Positions 17,731-25,799 of a stretch of DNA of 64,000 bases are shown one piece after another. The notes beneath the pieces are model-generated. The model did no database searches, was not told the origin of the DNA, and saw only the letters and a list, made by a program, of their open reading frames with translations. The stretch spans positions 1,111,172 through 1,175,171 of the forward strand of contig JARJHS010000001.1 of assembly GCA_029269725.1 (NCBI GenBank), given 5' to 3'. Each line of letters starts with the position of its first letter. Position 1 is the first letter of the stretch. Origin of the DNA: Pollutibacter soli (lineage in GTDB: Bacteria; Bacteroidota; Bacteroidia; Chitinophagales; Chitinophagaceae). The position numbers and the translations under genes were made by a program.

Positions 17731-18678
17731 CTACAAAGCAGGTGTAATCACGATATTCCTGTATTCAACTGCGCCATGATCACCCTGGAAATAAATCGGC
17801 CCGGGTTCGCCTTCATTGCTGTCCAGCGCACCGCCTGTAATACCGGGGATTTCCTGGTTAGTAATGATGGTTTTTCCATTGATCGTTAACGTTACCATAC
17901 GTCCGATCAGGATAGCATCAATTACATTCCACTCACCCGCATCCTTCGCCATATTATCACTCGGCTTTATAAATCCATAGATGCCACCCATAAGACCGCT
18001 TGAAGGTGCTTGTCCTTTGCTATCGGTGATCTGGATTTCATATCGTCCACGCAGATATATTCCGCTATTACTCTCCTTAGGAATTCTTACTTCGACATGT
18101 AGCTTGAAATCTTCAAAAGTCTTTTCACTACGAAGATTAACGCCCGACCTGGGATTTCGTAACACACCGTTTTCAACAACCCACTGATTGTCCGGACCCA
18201 ATGGTAACCAGCCAGTTAGGTCTTTACCATTAAACAGTGTGATTGGTTTTCCCCATTTCGGTTCTTTGGTACGACGAAGCTCAGGAGCTCTGACAGCTGT
18301 AAAAGGAACAGTTTTACCATCCGGGTTCAGTACCGTACCCACGAGACGATCGCCCTGTAATTCCCCGTCAATAACCATATCATTTCCTTCATCCCATTGC
18401 GGAGGTATTGTAAAATTGAACTTACCGGCATTGAAATTTATTTTCGAAACCGGCCTGGCACTTCCACCCGTTCCCACAAAATACCCGACAAGGGTTTTTA
18501 TTCCTGAATGTTGTACTTCGAGCCAGGATGGGCGGGGCTTTCCGTCGATGGTGAGGGTCATATCCCATCGGCCTTCTAACTTTTCTTCAGGCAAAGCTGA
18601 TTTTTTAAATGGTGATGCACTGATGATTACAGAAGCTAACGCAGTTAAGGCTACCAATGGAAGCAATTTCATTTTCAT
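17731..18678 (-). CDS. Secreted DUF1080 (3-keto-disaccharide hydrolase-like) protein
   Basis: Exported 315-residue protein starting at ATG 18678 (MKMKLLPLVALTALASVIIS, a signal peptide); a longer frame would place 19 non-signal residues in front. The C-terminal half (about 140-315) is a DUF1080/LamG-like domain: TLFNGKDLTGWLPLG, NGVLRNP, DFKLHVEVRIPKESNSGIYLRGRYEIQI, and closing GPIYFQGDHGAVEYRNI. This domain occurs in 3-keto-glycoside hydrolases of Bacteroidota and Planctomycetota. The N-terminal part (GRWDMTLTIDGKPRPSW) is a separate beta-rich region. It fits the sugar-oxidation theme of the Gfo/Idh/MocA protein encoded nearby. Confidence 0.85.
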   Translation of the reverse strand: MKMKLLPLVALTALASVIISASPFKKSALPEEKLEGRWDMTLTIDGKPRPSWLEVQHSGIKTLVGYFVGTGGSARPVSKINFNAGKFNFTIPPQWDEGNDMVIDGELQGDRLVGTVLNPDGKTVPFTAVRAPELRRTKEPKWGKPITLFNGKDLTGWLPLGPDNQWVVENGVLRNPRSGVNLRSEKTFEDFKLHVEVRIPKESNSGIYLRGRYEIQITDSKGQAPSSGLMGGIYGFIKPSDNMAKDAGEWNVIDAILIGRMVTLTINGKTIITNQEIPGITGGALDSNEGEPGPIYFQGDHGAVEYRNIVITPAL

Positions 18679-19187
18679 ATATGACAAATTATCGGGTTCG
18701 AATATAGTGGAAAAGAGGCAATAGTGAGCAGGCAACGGGCAGGAGTCAACTCATCTCCGCGACCTGCATACCCTGATAGTAGCTATGATTTTTCGAAGTT
18801 GATTTTACTGAAAACAAAATTGCATGCAAAACAGTAAACGATTTTAGCTCTTCAAAATTCAATACCTAAATAAAATTGCAGCCTTTATGAATGTATCTGT
18901 TGCCTGCTGCCTGTTGCCCGGCTGTTCAACTGAACTATGAACAATGAACTAAGAACTCCCCCTATGAAATCAAAATTGTAAGAGGCAGCAGATCTCCGTA
19001 ACCTGCGTGTATGAAAGGCACTTGTTGCCTATTGCGACTGGGGTTTGAAAAAATAAAAACTGATTCGAGTACATCAAGAGTTGCTGCAGCAATTAAAATT
19101 CAAAAATTAAATAAAGTTGGAGACAGAATATATGTATTTGTTGCCTGGCTGTTTCTGACAACTAACAACTATGAACTATGAACTCCC
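18679..19187. repeat. Gene-free gap with two heptanucleotide arrays
   Basis: Two 7-bp-period stretches: 18900-18962 (TTGCCTG, CTGCCTG, TTGCCCG, then CTATGAA, CAATGAA, CTAAGAA, CTCCCCC) and 19155-19189 (CTGACAA, CTAACAA, CTATGAA, CTATGAA, CTCCCCT). The two ends carry the same word series in the same order and orientation, including the preceding TTGCCTG-type words. The second array runs into the stop of the next gene. No gene or RNA seen in the rest. Confidence 0.6.
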
Positions 19188-19691
19188 CTAATTATTCCCT
19201 TCCGAATACACCTCCTGTACATTTGAGTTGCGGGCATCATCACCGGAGGGCTCCGGCAGAAGTAAAAAGAGCGAATCCGCCGATTTATCAGAATAAACTT
19301 CTTTCATCTCAGCCTGTAACTGCCTGGAACTGTTTTGAAGAACCCTGACGTGGTGCTCCAGTCGGAGCAGGCTATGCTTCACCGTTGTGTCGGATTTCTT
19401 ATACGAAATGATGGCCTGATGCATTTTTTCCAGCTCACCGGAAAGTATATCTGAATTCTCCGACATTACCGTCCCGGCTTTTTCTAAAAGCTGTTTCGAG
19501 TTCGATGCTTCTGATCTGCTTTTAATTAGCCGCCCGGCATCCTCTTTGTATATAAGATAGACCGCGGTTAATGAAACAATGGAAAGGATACAGCAGCTGA
19601 ACCGTATCCACATTTTTTTATTGCCGGAAAGAAAATCCACCACGGCCAGCAAACTTGCGACCGATAATGAAATTAACAGAATTAAGTTCAT
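19188..19691 (-). CDS. Small membrane protein with coiled coil, hypothetical
   Basis: A 167-residue protein with two hydrophobic segments (about 2-20 and 30-47) separated by a short basic loop (SGNKKMWIRF). A heptad-rich, probably coiled-coil region (about 60-140) follows and the C-terminus is acidic (SEGNN). No catalytic motif or known domain. Topology suggests a hairpin-anchored protein with a long helical domain in one compartment. Its stop codon lies inside the end of a heptanucleotide array. Not recognised. Confidence 0.6.
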   Translation of the reverse strand: MNLILLISLSVASLLAVVDFLSGNKKMWIRFSCCILSIVSLTAVYLIYKEDAGRLIKSRSEASNSKQLLEKAGTVMSENSDILSGELEKMHQAIISYKKSDTTVKHSLLRLEHHVRVLQNSSRQLQAEMKEVYSDKSADSLFLLLPEPSGDDARNSNVQEVYSEGNN

Positions 19692-20016
19692 TACAATCCT
19701 TTTTAGATATCAGAAATACCCTAACGTTCAGAAAAAAAATTGTGAGAGAGGAAAATTCAATCGGTGGTTGGTGAGGCAGATGATAATCGAATCAAATGAA
19801 ATTAAAATTAATATTTGAATACACCACCAGTAGTTATTCACTTTTGAATTAAAAAGTGGTTAAAAGATCTGAACGACTTTTACCTGCTTGAAAAAGATAC
19901 AAAACAGTTTTTTTTAAATATGCATTAACTGGCTTACAATCATTTTAACACCTGTTTTTAATTCTGACTTATCTTTAATTGTCACGATACATTAAACACT
20001 ATTTACTACAGCTCAT
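19692..20016. other. AT-rich gap before the TAT-exported oxidoreductase
   Basis: No gene, RNA or clear repeat. TTATCTTTA near 19970 resembles a -7 box (TAnnTTTG) but does not match fully, so the promoter of the next gene is only tentatively here. Confidence 0.3.
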
Positions 20017-21366
20017 ATGACTATTAACAGAAGGCATTTTCTGCGCGGTGCTTCCGCTACCCTTGCGCTCACTGCTTTAGAAGTTCAGGGAATGGATTTT
20101 TTCAAGCAGTCAACACCACGTCGCGTGGCGTTGATCGGTACTGGTTGGTATGGTAAAAGTGATCTTTTCCGGCTGATGCAGGTTGCACCGGTGGAAGTTG
20201 TTTCGCTCTGCGACCCGGATAAAAAAATGCTTGAAGGTGCAGCTGATCTTGTGGTAGCAAGGCAGAAGGTTAAGAAAAGACCGAAGCTGTATAGCGATTA
20301 CAGAAAGCTTCTGGAAGAAACAAAGCCTGAAATCGTTCTGATAGGATCTCCTGATCACTGGCATGCGTTACAGTGCATTGCTGCATTACAGGCCGGCGCG
20401 CATGTGTATGTGCAGAAACCGATAAGTGTTGATGTTATCGAAGGTGAGGCGATGGTTGCGGCAGCAAGGAAATATAACAAAGTGGTACAGGTAGGCACAC
20501 AAAGAAAAAGCACGCCACATTTGATAGATGCAAAAAAGAGAATCGTTGACGCGGGATTACTGGGTAAGGTTTCTTATGTAGAAATGTGTTGCTATTATCA
20601 TATGCGCGCAAACGGTAATCCTCCCGTGGAAGCTGTTCCTGAATATTTTGACTATGAAATGTGGACGGGCCCTGCCCCGCTTCGTCCGTACGATGGATTG
20701 CCACACAAGCGTTGGTGGAGAACATTTATGGAATATGGAAATGGCATCATGGGGGATATGTGTGTGCACATGCTGGATACCGTGAGATGGATGCTCAAGT
20801 TGGGATGGCCGATACGCATCAGTTCCACGGGCGGAATTTTCGAAGACAAATCCGGCAAGAGTAATATCGCTGACACCCAAAGTGCATTATTCGAATATGA
20901 AGAATTGAATTGTGTATGGACACATCGTTCCTGGGGAGGTCCTGCTGATCCCGAATATCCATGGTCGTTTAAATTATTTGGCGACAAAGGCACCTTGTCA
21001 GGAAGTACCATGCAGGCTGATTTCATCCCGCAGGGCAAGGGTGAAAAAATTCATTTTGATTGCGTGTTTGAAAAAGAAAAATATCCGGAGGATCTGAAAG
21101 AAGCGGACATCGAATTAAATGCTGCACCTGCAACGCGTTTGCATATGCTGGATTTTCTGAAAGCGATCGACAACAAAACAAAACCCGTTGCAGATATCGA
21201 AGAGGGTCATATCTCAACTTCCAGCTGCATTCTCGCAAATATGTCGATGGAACTGAAAAGACCACTGGTGTATGATCCTGTTACCCGGACTGTAAAAAAT
21301 GATCCTGAAGCTACCGAGAAGCTGAGAAGAGCTTATCGGGGACCCTGGAAACATCCGGAGGTATAA
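20017..21366 (+). CDS. TAT-exported Gfo/Idh/MocA family oxidoreductase
   Basis: NAD(P)-dependent oxidoreductase of 449 residues. The N-terminus has a twin-arginine signal (INRRHFLRGASATLALTAL), so the protein is exported folded with its cofactor. The Rossmann domain follows (RVALIGTGWYGKSD; IGSPDHWHALQCIAALQAG; VYVQKP where most relatives have EKP), then the C-terminal substrate domain (MGDMCVHMLDTVRWML). Such proteins in Bacteroidota oxidise or epimerise glycosides, often next to DUF1080 proteins, one of which is encoded 1.3 kb away. A terminator follows about 60 bp downstream. Confidence 0.92.
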   Translation: MTINRRHFLRGASATLALTALEVQGMDFFKQSTPRRVALIGTGWYGKSDLFRLMQVAPVEVVSLCDPDKKMLEGAADLVVARQKVKKRPKLYSDYRKLLEETKPEIVLIGSPDHWHALQCIAALQAGAHVYVQKPISVDVIEGEAMVAAARKYNKVVQVGTQRKSTPHLIDAKKRIVDAGLLGKVSYVEMCCYYHMRANGNPPVEAVPEYFDYEMWTGPAPLRPYDGLPHKRWWRTFMEYGNGIMGDMCVHMLDTVRWMLKLGWPIRISSTGGIFEDKSGKSNIADTQSALFEYEELNCVWTHRSWGGPADPEYPWSFKLFGDKGTLSGSTMQADFIPQGKGEKIHFDCVFEKEKYPEDLKEADIELNAAPATRLHMLDFLKAIDNKTKPVADIEEGHISTSSCILANMSMELKRPLVYDPVTRTVKNDPEATEKLRRAYRGPWKHPEV

Positions 21367-21428
21367 GGTGAGAAGTGTGATGATGCAATTTTTCCAGAGA
21401 AAATGCAAATTGATTTCCCAAAATGCAA

Positions 21429-21456
21429 GGAGTGGCACAATCGCCACTCCCTTTTT
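21429..21456 (+). terminator. Rho-independent terminator after the TAT oxidoreductase
   Basis: Perfect 8-bp stem GGAGTGGC/GCCACTCC with 6-nt loop, followed by CTTTTT. Confidence 0.85.
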
Positions 21457-21567
21457 ATTCAGCCATTTGAATAGCTTTTCTGAAAGCCAGTCTCCGGTGG
21501 TAACCAGTAAGTGAGCGTTGATCTTTTGACATTTTTGAAATACGACGACCCTCCCGGACGCCGGCTG

Positions 21568-21602
21568 TTACTTTTAACTTTCTACTTATAACTTCTAACT
21601 TT
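21568..21602. repeat. Heptanucleotide array, 5 units
   Basis: TTACTTT, TAACTTT, CTACTTA, TAACTTC, TAACTTT in phase, about 70 bp upstream of the DinB start. Confidence 0.55.
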
Positions 21603-21671
21603 TAATGGCTGCCATAGGGTTGTCACCCACCCTGTTTTACTTTGATTATTATTCATCAAAATCATCTCATC

Positions 21672-22190
21672 ATGACACAGACAGAAACCAACAAAAGCCC
21701 AAAAACAGCAGGCGTTATTTATACTCCTGCGGAACTTCTCGAACACTGGCAAGGTCATCGCCGGGTGACGCGCAGGATGATCGAAGTATTCCCCGAAGAC
21801 AAACTTTTCACTTATTCCATCGGCGGAATGCGTGCTTTCTCCGAACTGGTTTTAGAATTTATCGGAATGGCTCATCCGGGTGTAACTGGCGTTAGAACAG
21901 GTGAATGGAAATCGATGAAATTTGCACACGAAGGTGTCCCTTCAAAGCCAACGACAAAGGCAGAACTACTTTCACTTTGGGATGAAACAACAGAAAAGAT
22001 AAACCGGGAGTGGAAGGAAACTGCCGACGAAAGATTCATCGAAAATGATATTGCCTTTGGTCAATGGAAAGGACCGGTATATTCATTCGTACAATATTGG
22101 ATAGATAATGAAATTCATCACCGCGGCCAGGGATATGTTTATCTCAGGTCATTAAATATCGAGCCGCCGGCGTTTTATGATAGAAGCTAA
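21672..22190 (+). CDS. DinB family protein
   Basis: A 172-residue four-helix-bundle protein of the DinB/YfiT superfamily. ATG 21672 (MTQTETNKS) is preferred to the frame start 30 bp upstream. Family features: YTPAELLEHWQGHRRVTRRMIEVFPEDKL with a metal-ligand His, the central helix with FSELVLEFIGMAHP, and the C-terminal pair in DNEIHHRGQGYVYLRSL. These proteins bind a divalent metal and some act as thiol transferases, but most bacterial members have no proven substrate. Heptanucleotide arrays bracket the downstream gap. Confidence 0.85.
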   Translation: MTQTETNKSPKTAGVIYTPAELLEHWQGHRRVTRRMIEVFPEDKLFTYSIGGMRAFSELVLEFIGMAHPGVTGVRTGEWKSMKFAHEGVPSKPTTKAELLSLWDETTEKINREWKETADERFIENDIAFGQWKGPVYSFVQYWIDNEIHHRGQGYVYLRSLNIEPPAFYDRS

Positions 22191-22193
22191 GAG

Positions 22194-22235
22194 GTGAAAC
22201 GCAGAACGTAAAACGTTGAACGTTGAACGTTGAGC
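22194..22235. repeat. Heptanucleotide array, 6 units, GTNNAAC orientation
   Basis: GTGAAAC, GCAGAAC, GTAAAAC, GTTGAAC, GTTGAAC, GTTGAGC, four bases after the DinB stop. It pairs as an inverted copy with 22298-22346. Confidence 0.75.
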
Positions 22236-22297
22236 ATACAATTACAAAAAGATGGAGAATTGGCTTTCCACTTCCGTAAATAATTTTCAACATCGGG

Positions 22298-22346
22298 CTC
22301 TTACGTTTGACGTTATACGTTTTACGTTTAACTTTACACATTATAC
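22298..22346. repeat. Heptanucleotide array, 7 units, inverted relative to 22194-22235
   Basis: CTCTTAC, GTTTGAC, GTTATAC, GTTTTAC, GTTTAAC, TTTACAC, ATTATAC; its reverse complement reads GTAAAAC, GTATAAC, GTCAAAC. It ends six bases before the next ATG. Confidence 0.75.
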
Positions 22347-22352
22347 TCTTCA

Positions 22353-23165
22353 ATGTCTCTCTTCTTCTCATCACTCAATTCCGGAAGCAACGGAAATTGC
22401 TATTATGTCGGCTGCGCGACAGGTGCAGTGCTGATCGATGCTGGCATTTCATGCAGGGAAACAGAAAAACGAATGCTTTCATTAGGTCTGTCACTGAAAA
22501 GTGTAAAGGCCATCTTCATTTCGCATGAACATACCGATCATATAAAAGGCGTAGCAACACTTTCTTCAAAATTTAATATCCCTGTTTACATCACCAACAA
22601 AACAGCAAACTATTGCGTAGGATTGAAGGCGAATCTTTGTCGCCATTTTGAAGAAGGACAAACCATCACCGCGGGTCAACTCAATATTACTCCGTTCACT
22701 AAATTTCACGACGGCTGTGATCCGCACAGCTTTGTGGTTAGTTATTCGGGTTTAACTGTTGGAATTTTTACAGATATCGGTAAGGTTTGTAAAAATCTGA
22801 TTCACTATTTTAAAAAATGTGATGCAGCATTTCTCGAAACCAATTACGATGAGCAAATGCTGGAGACAGGGTCCTATCCTCTTGTTTTAAAAAGAAGAAT
22901 CCGCAGCGGTCATGGACATCTTTCCAATACCCAGGCGCTCGAATTATTCCTGCAGCATCGCTCAAAAAAACTCAGCCATCTTTTACTGTCACATTTGTCA
23001 AGAGAAAATAATCACCCGGAAATTGTTGAAAAAACATTCTCTCCTTATGCCGGTTCAACAAAAATCATCGTGGCTTCACGTGACCAGGCATCTCCCGTTT
23101 TTTCCATTACTGGTAACGGATTTGCAGCCGTAAATCAGTCTGCAAAACAGCTACAATTATTTTGA
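22353..23165 (+). CDS. MBL-fold metallo-hydrolase, YycJ/WalJ-like
   Basis: Cytoplasmic metallo-beta-lactamase-fold protein of 270 residues. The N-terminus SSLNSGSNGNCYYV is the hallmark of the YycJ/WalJ group, and the metal motif is ISHEHTDHIKG (HxHxDH). Further ligands are in FHDGCDPHSF, FTDIGKV and the C-terminal LSHLSRENNHPE. YycJ-type proteins are thought to act as exonucleases linked to DNA repair in Firmicutes; the same role here is inference. The upstream region, including the likely translation start zone, consists of heptanucleotide words. Confidence 0.88.
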   Translation: MSLFFSSLNSGSNGNCYYVGCATGAVLIDAGISCRETEKRMLSLGLSLKSVKAIFISHEHTDHIKGVATLSSKFNIPVYITNKTANYCVGLKANLCRHFEEGQTITAGQLNITPFTKFHDGCDPHSFVVSYSGLTVGIFTDIGKVCKNLIHYFKKCDAAFLETNYDEQMLETGSYPLVLKRRIRSGHGHLSNTQALELFLQHRSKKLSHLLLSHLSRENNHPEIVEKTFSPYAGSTKIIVASRDQASPVFSITGNGFAAVNQSAKQLQLF

Positions 23166-23327
23166 TTTTCGTCTTCCCACCTTGAAAAAAGTTATGCCAA
23201 ATCGATCCCCTACTGGCATTAAAAACCCATTACAATTTCTAACTCATTAAGTATTCGCTAGTTAGTTGAATTAATTCCTTAAAATTTTTCCCTCCGCCAG
23301 ACGTTTTATAGGTAAGTATTCCATACC

Positions 23328-24425
23328 ATGAAAAATTTCATTCTGGCCTTTGTTATCGTCTTGCCATTGGCAACTACAGCCCAAAAGAAAGTCGACCTGG
23401 ATCGTTACAATTTCACAGCGCAGTTCCGGGCATTACCACAGATTCGACTCGATACCAATTACCGGACGTACAATGTGAAAGTTTCCGGTACATCAATGAT
23501 GCAGTCAATAATCAATGAAATGAATGCCGAACAAACTGTTGAACTTGAAGGATGGAAAAAGCTTTCTTCAAGAGGACATATCACAGTCGACGTAAAAGTG
23601 GATGATATTCTTCCGGAAGCAGTTGAGGTAAAAGAAAGAGTAGAACAGATAAAAGACAAAAACGGAAAAATTACCGGCCAAAGAGTTTATTATCGCCAGG
23701 AAGTGGTGTATACGTTTGCGGTCACTGCACAAATAACCGATTACAAAGGTGCACATATCAGGGAAGAACAACTGGTCACCAGACAATCGAAGAAAACATA
23801 CAGTGGCCCTGAGTTTCCCAACAGGCAAATCGCCTCCGGATATTTTTTACTGAATTCAATAAAAGTCACCAAAGATCTTTTCAAGAGTAATCTGAATAAT
23901 GCATTGCATAACCTGAGCGACAGGATCAGTTCTAATTTCGGATACCGGGTTGTTAATGTAAATGATCATATGTGGATCGTCGATAGCAGGAAACATCCGG
24001 AATACGACGCCCACCGACAGGCGTTTCTTAAATTGAATGATATCTTTTTCAGGATGACTGCTGATTCTCCCGTCGATAGTCTGAGGAAAGAAGCAAAACC
24101 GGTTATCGATTACTTCGAAAAAATAAAAAGGGTTTATTCTTCATCTTCAAAACATGACCGTAAGATCAGGTACGCCAGTTACTTTAACCTGGCAGTACTG
24201 TACTATTATCTTGACGATCCGCAAATGATGATGAAAGAGGCAAAAGGACTTGTATTGAACGACTTTGACGCAAAAGATGGAAAAGGATTTGAACAGACTG
24301 CGCGTTGGTTAAAAGACCTTTTCGATCAGACCAACAGGTATACCAGGCATTTCCCGATGGATATAGAATCGTTCAGAGGTCCTTATGAAAAAGAAGTGAT
24401 AGTTGCGGACAAAGCATCTTTATAA
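23328..24425 (+). CDS. Exported hypothetical protein
   Basis: A 365-residue protein with a signal peptide (MKNFILAFVIVLPLATTAQ) and no domain I recognise. The N-terminal half looks beta-rich (YNVKVSGTSM, HITVDVKVDDI, VVYTFAVTAQITDYKG). The C-terminal half is helical and could form TPR-like helical pairs (ASYFNLAVLYYYLDDPQMMMKEAKGL). No cysteine lipobox. Probably periplasmic. It is convergent with the next gene and shares a bidirectional terminator with it. Confidence 0.65.
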   Translation: MKNFILAFVIVLPLATTAQKKVDLDRYNFTAQFRALPQIRLDTNYRTYNVKVSGTSMMQSIINEMNAEQTVELEGWKKLSSRGHITVDVKVDDILPEAVEVKERVEQIKDKNGKITGQRVYYRQEVVYTFAVTAQITDYKGAHIREEQLVTRQSKKTYSGPEFPNRQIASGYFLLNSIKVTKDLFKSNLNNALHNLSDRISSNFGYRVVNVNDHMWIVDSRKHPEYDAHRQAFLKLNDIFFRMTADSPVDSLRKEAKPVIDYFEKIKRVYSSSSKHDRKIRYASYFNLAVLYYYLDDPQMMMKEAKGLVLNDFDAKDGKGFEQTARWLKDLFDQTNRYTRHFPMDIESFRGPYEKEVIVADKASL

Positions 24426-24444
24426 AATAATTTTCCTTCAAATT

Positions 24445-24477
24445 AAAAAGGCTGACTCTTCCAGAGCAGCCTTTTTT
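24445..24477. terminator. Bidirectional terminator between convergent genes
   Basis: Arms AAAAAGGCTG/CAGCCTTTTTT around an imperfect inner stem (CTCTTCCAGAG), with A-run on the left and T-run on the right, so it can end both transcripts. Confidence 0.85.
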
Positions 24478-24537
24478 AATTAAAAGATTTTGTTGTGCAG
24501 CAATCTATTCAGTCGTACAATGCTGTCTGAACAATAA

Positions 24538-25095
24538 TTATTCATGCAAAAACAGGTACCTGATGTTTGAAAATTTTCCTTCAGTGATGTTCATTATCTC
24601 ATCTCCCTGTTTCAGTAAACTACATTCGAAAGATCCTGAAATAACAGAGACAATTTCATCGCATGATAGCACGATGACATTTCCTTTTTGCGGATGAGGA
24701 AAAAGAGCATAACCGTTATCTTTTTGTTCACCTAGCATCAGCTGACCATCTATTAGCGCAATGCTTTCATCCAGTTCAGTGGTTAGGGGATCATCACTTA
24801 ATCCAAAGCGGATAGGGTAATTTTTAAGCGACATACCCCGGCCCTGTGCAGGCGTTTGTGTTAGTGTAAGTATCAGTTTGGTTTTCTTATCCATCGATGC
24901 AACCGTGATATCCATACGCTTCCGGTCATAATTTTTTGAGTGGATAAGTGATGCCGATTCGATGTCAAACTTTGTATCAATACCATTCACTTTCGCTTCA
25001 AAAACAGACGATTCACCATTCGAATTCCTGTCATTGTCTTTTGAACACGACATGAATATTTCACTGAGAAAAACGAAAAGACAAATCTTTTTCAT
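24538..25095 (-). CDS. Putative lipoprotein, hypothetical
   Basis: A 185-residue protein with a lipoprotein signal: MKKICLFVFLSEIFMSC, with Cys17 as the likely lipidated residue, then an Asp/Asn-rich tether. The body is beta-rich (VFEAKVNGIDTKFDIESASL, DITVASMDKKTKLILTLTQ), in the manner of DUF6252-type lipoproteins of Bacteroidota, though I am not certain of that family. Likely at the outer membrane. Single-gene unit convergent with the preceding gene. Confidence 0.65.
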   Translation of the reverse strand: MKKICLFVFLSEIFMSCSKDNDRNSNGESSVFEAKVNGIDTKFDIESASLIHSKNYDRKRMDITVASMDKKTKLILTLTQTPAQGRGMSLKNYPIRFGLSDDPLTTELDESIALIDGQLMLGEQKDNGYALFPHPQKGNVIVLSCDEIVSVISGSFECSLLKQGDEIMNITEGKFSNIRYLFLHE

Positions 25096-25265
25096 AGGGA
25101 TAGATTGAACTTAGCGATACACGGATAAAGCAAAAACGATTTTCTGAATGTCAAATTGCCTCTTTCTTCCTGATGCGCTGACTCTCAGGCAATGACGAAC
25201 TTAGATATTTTAGGTATACATGATATGTTTCAGTAACTTTCATAGAACACCAAATCTTAACTATC

Positions 25266-25694
25266 ATGACTAACACTGAAGTAGTTCAAACCTGGTTTCA
25301 GGAAGTCTGGAACAATAAAAACGTATCTGCTATTGACAAACTGATGTCACCCGATTGTATCCCGCATGGCATTCCCGACGAGAATCGTAAACCTATCGTA
25401 GGGGTATCAGGTTTCAAGAAGTTCTATGATGGTTTTCTCCAATCATTTCCGGATATTCAGATTGAGATAAAAGATCTGATTGCCGAGGGTGATATGGTAG
25501 TAACTCGTTGTGAAGCACGTTTCACACATACCGGTACAGATTTTCAGACTTCGGCAAATAAAAAATCGTCACCGGACGGGCGCTCGTATACATTTCCCGG
25601 CGTGAGCATCACCAGGATAAAAGATGGAAAAATTGTTGAGGGCTGGAATCACTGGGATTTCCTGCAATTGTATATGGAGATGGGGGCTGTCTGA
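25266..25694 (+). CDS. SnoaL-like polyketide cyclase/ester cyclase family protein
   Basis: A 142-residue protein with the NTF2-like cone fold: VVQTWFQEVWNNKNVSAIDKLMSPDCIPHG, GFKKFYDGFLQSFPDIQIEIKDLIAEGDMVVTRCEA, and ISRIKDGKIVEGWNHWDFLQ-like ending (ITRIKDGKIVEGWNHWD). The family groups cyclases, isomerases and many proteins of unknown role. Cytoplasmic. Nothing nearby suggests polyketide synthesis, so a general small-molecule or stress role is likelier. Confidence 0.82.
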   Translation: MTNTEVVQTWFQEVWNNKNVSAIDKLMSPDCIPHGIPDENRKPIVGVSGFKKFYDGFLQSFPDIQIEIKDLIAEGDMVVTRCEARFTHTGTDFQTSANKKSSPDGRSYTFPGVSITRIKDGKIVEGWNHWDFLQLYMEMGAV

Positions 25695-25799
25695 TCTAAA
25701 AGACTTCAAAAAATGTGCTGAACAATCTGCCAGCTATTGGGTTTTATGCAGGAAATTTATCTACTTGTGAAAATAATTTCTGCAAAACAGTAACCCGCT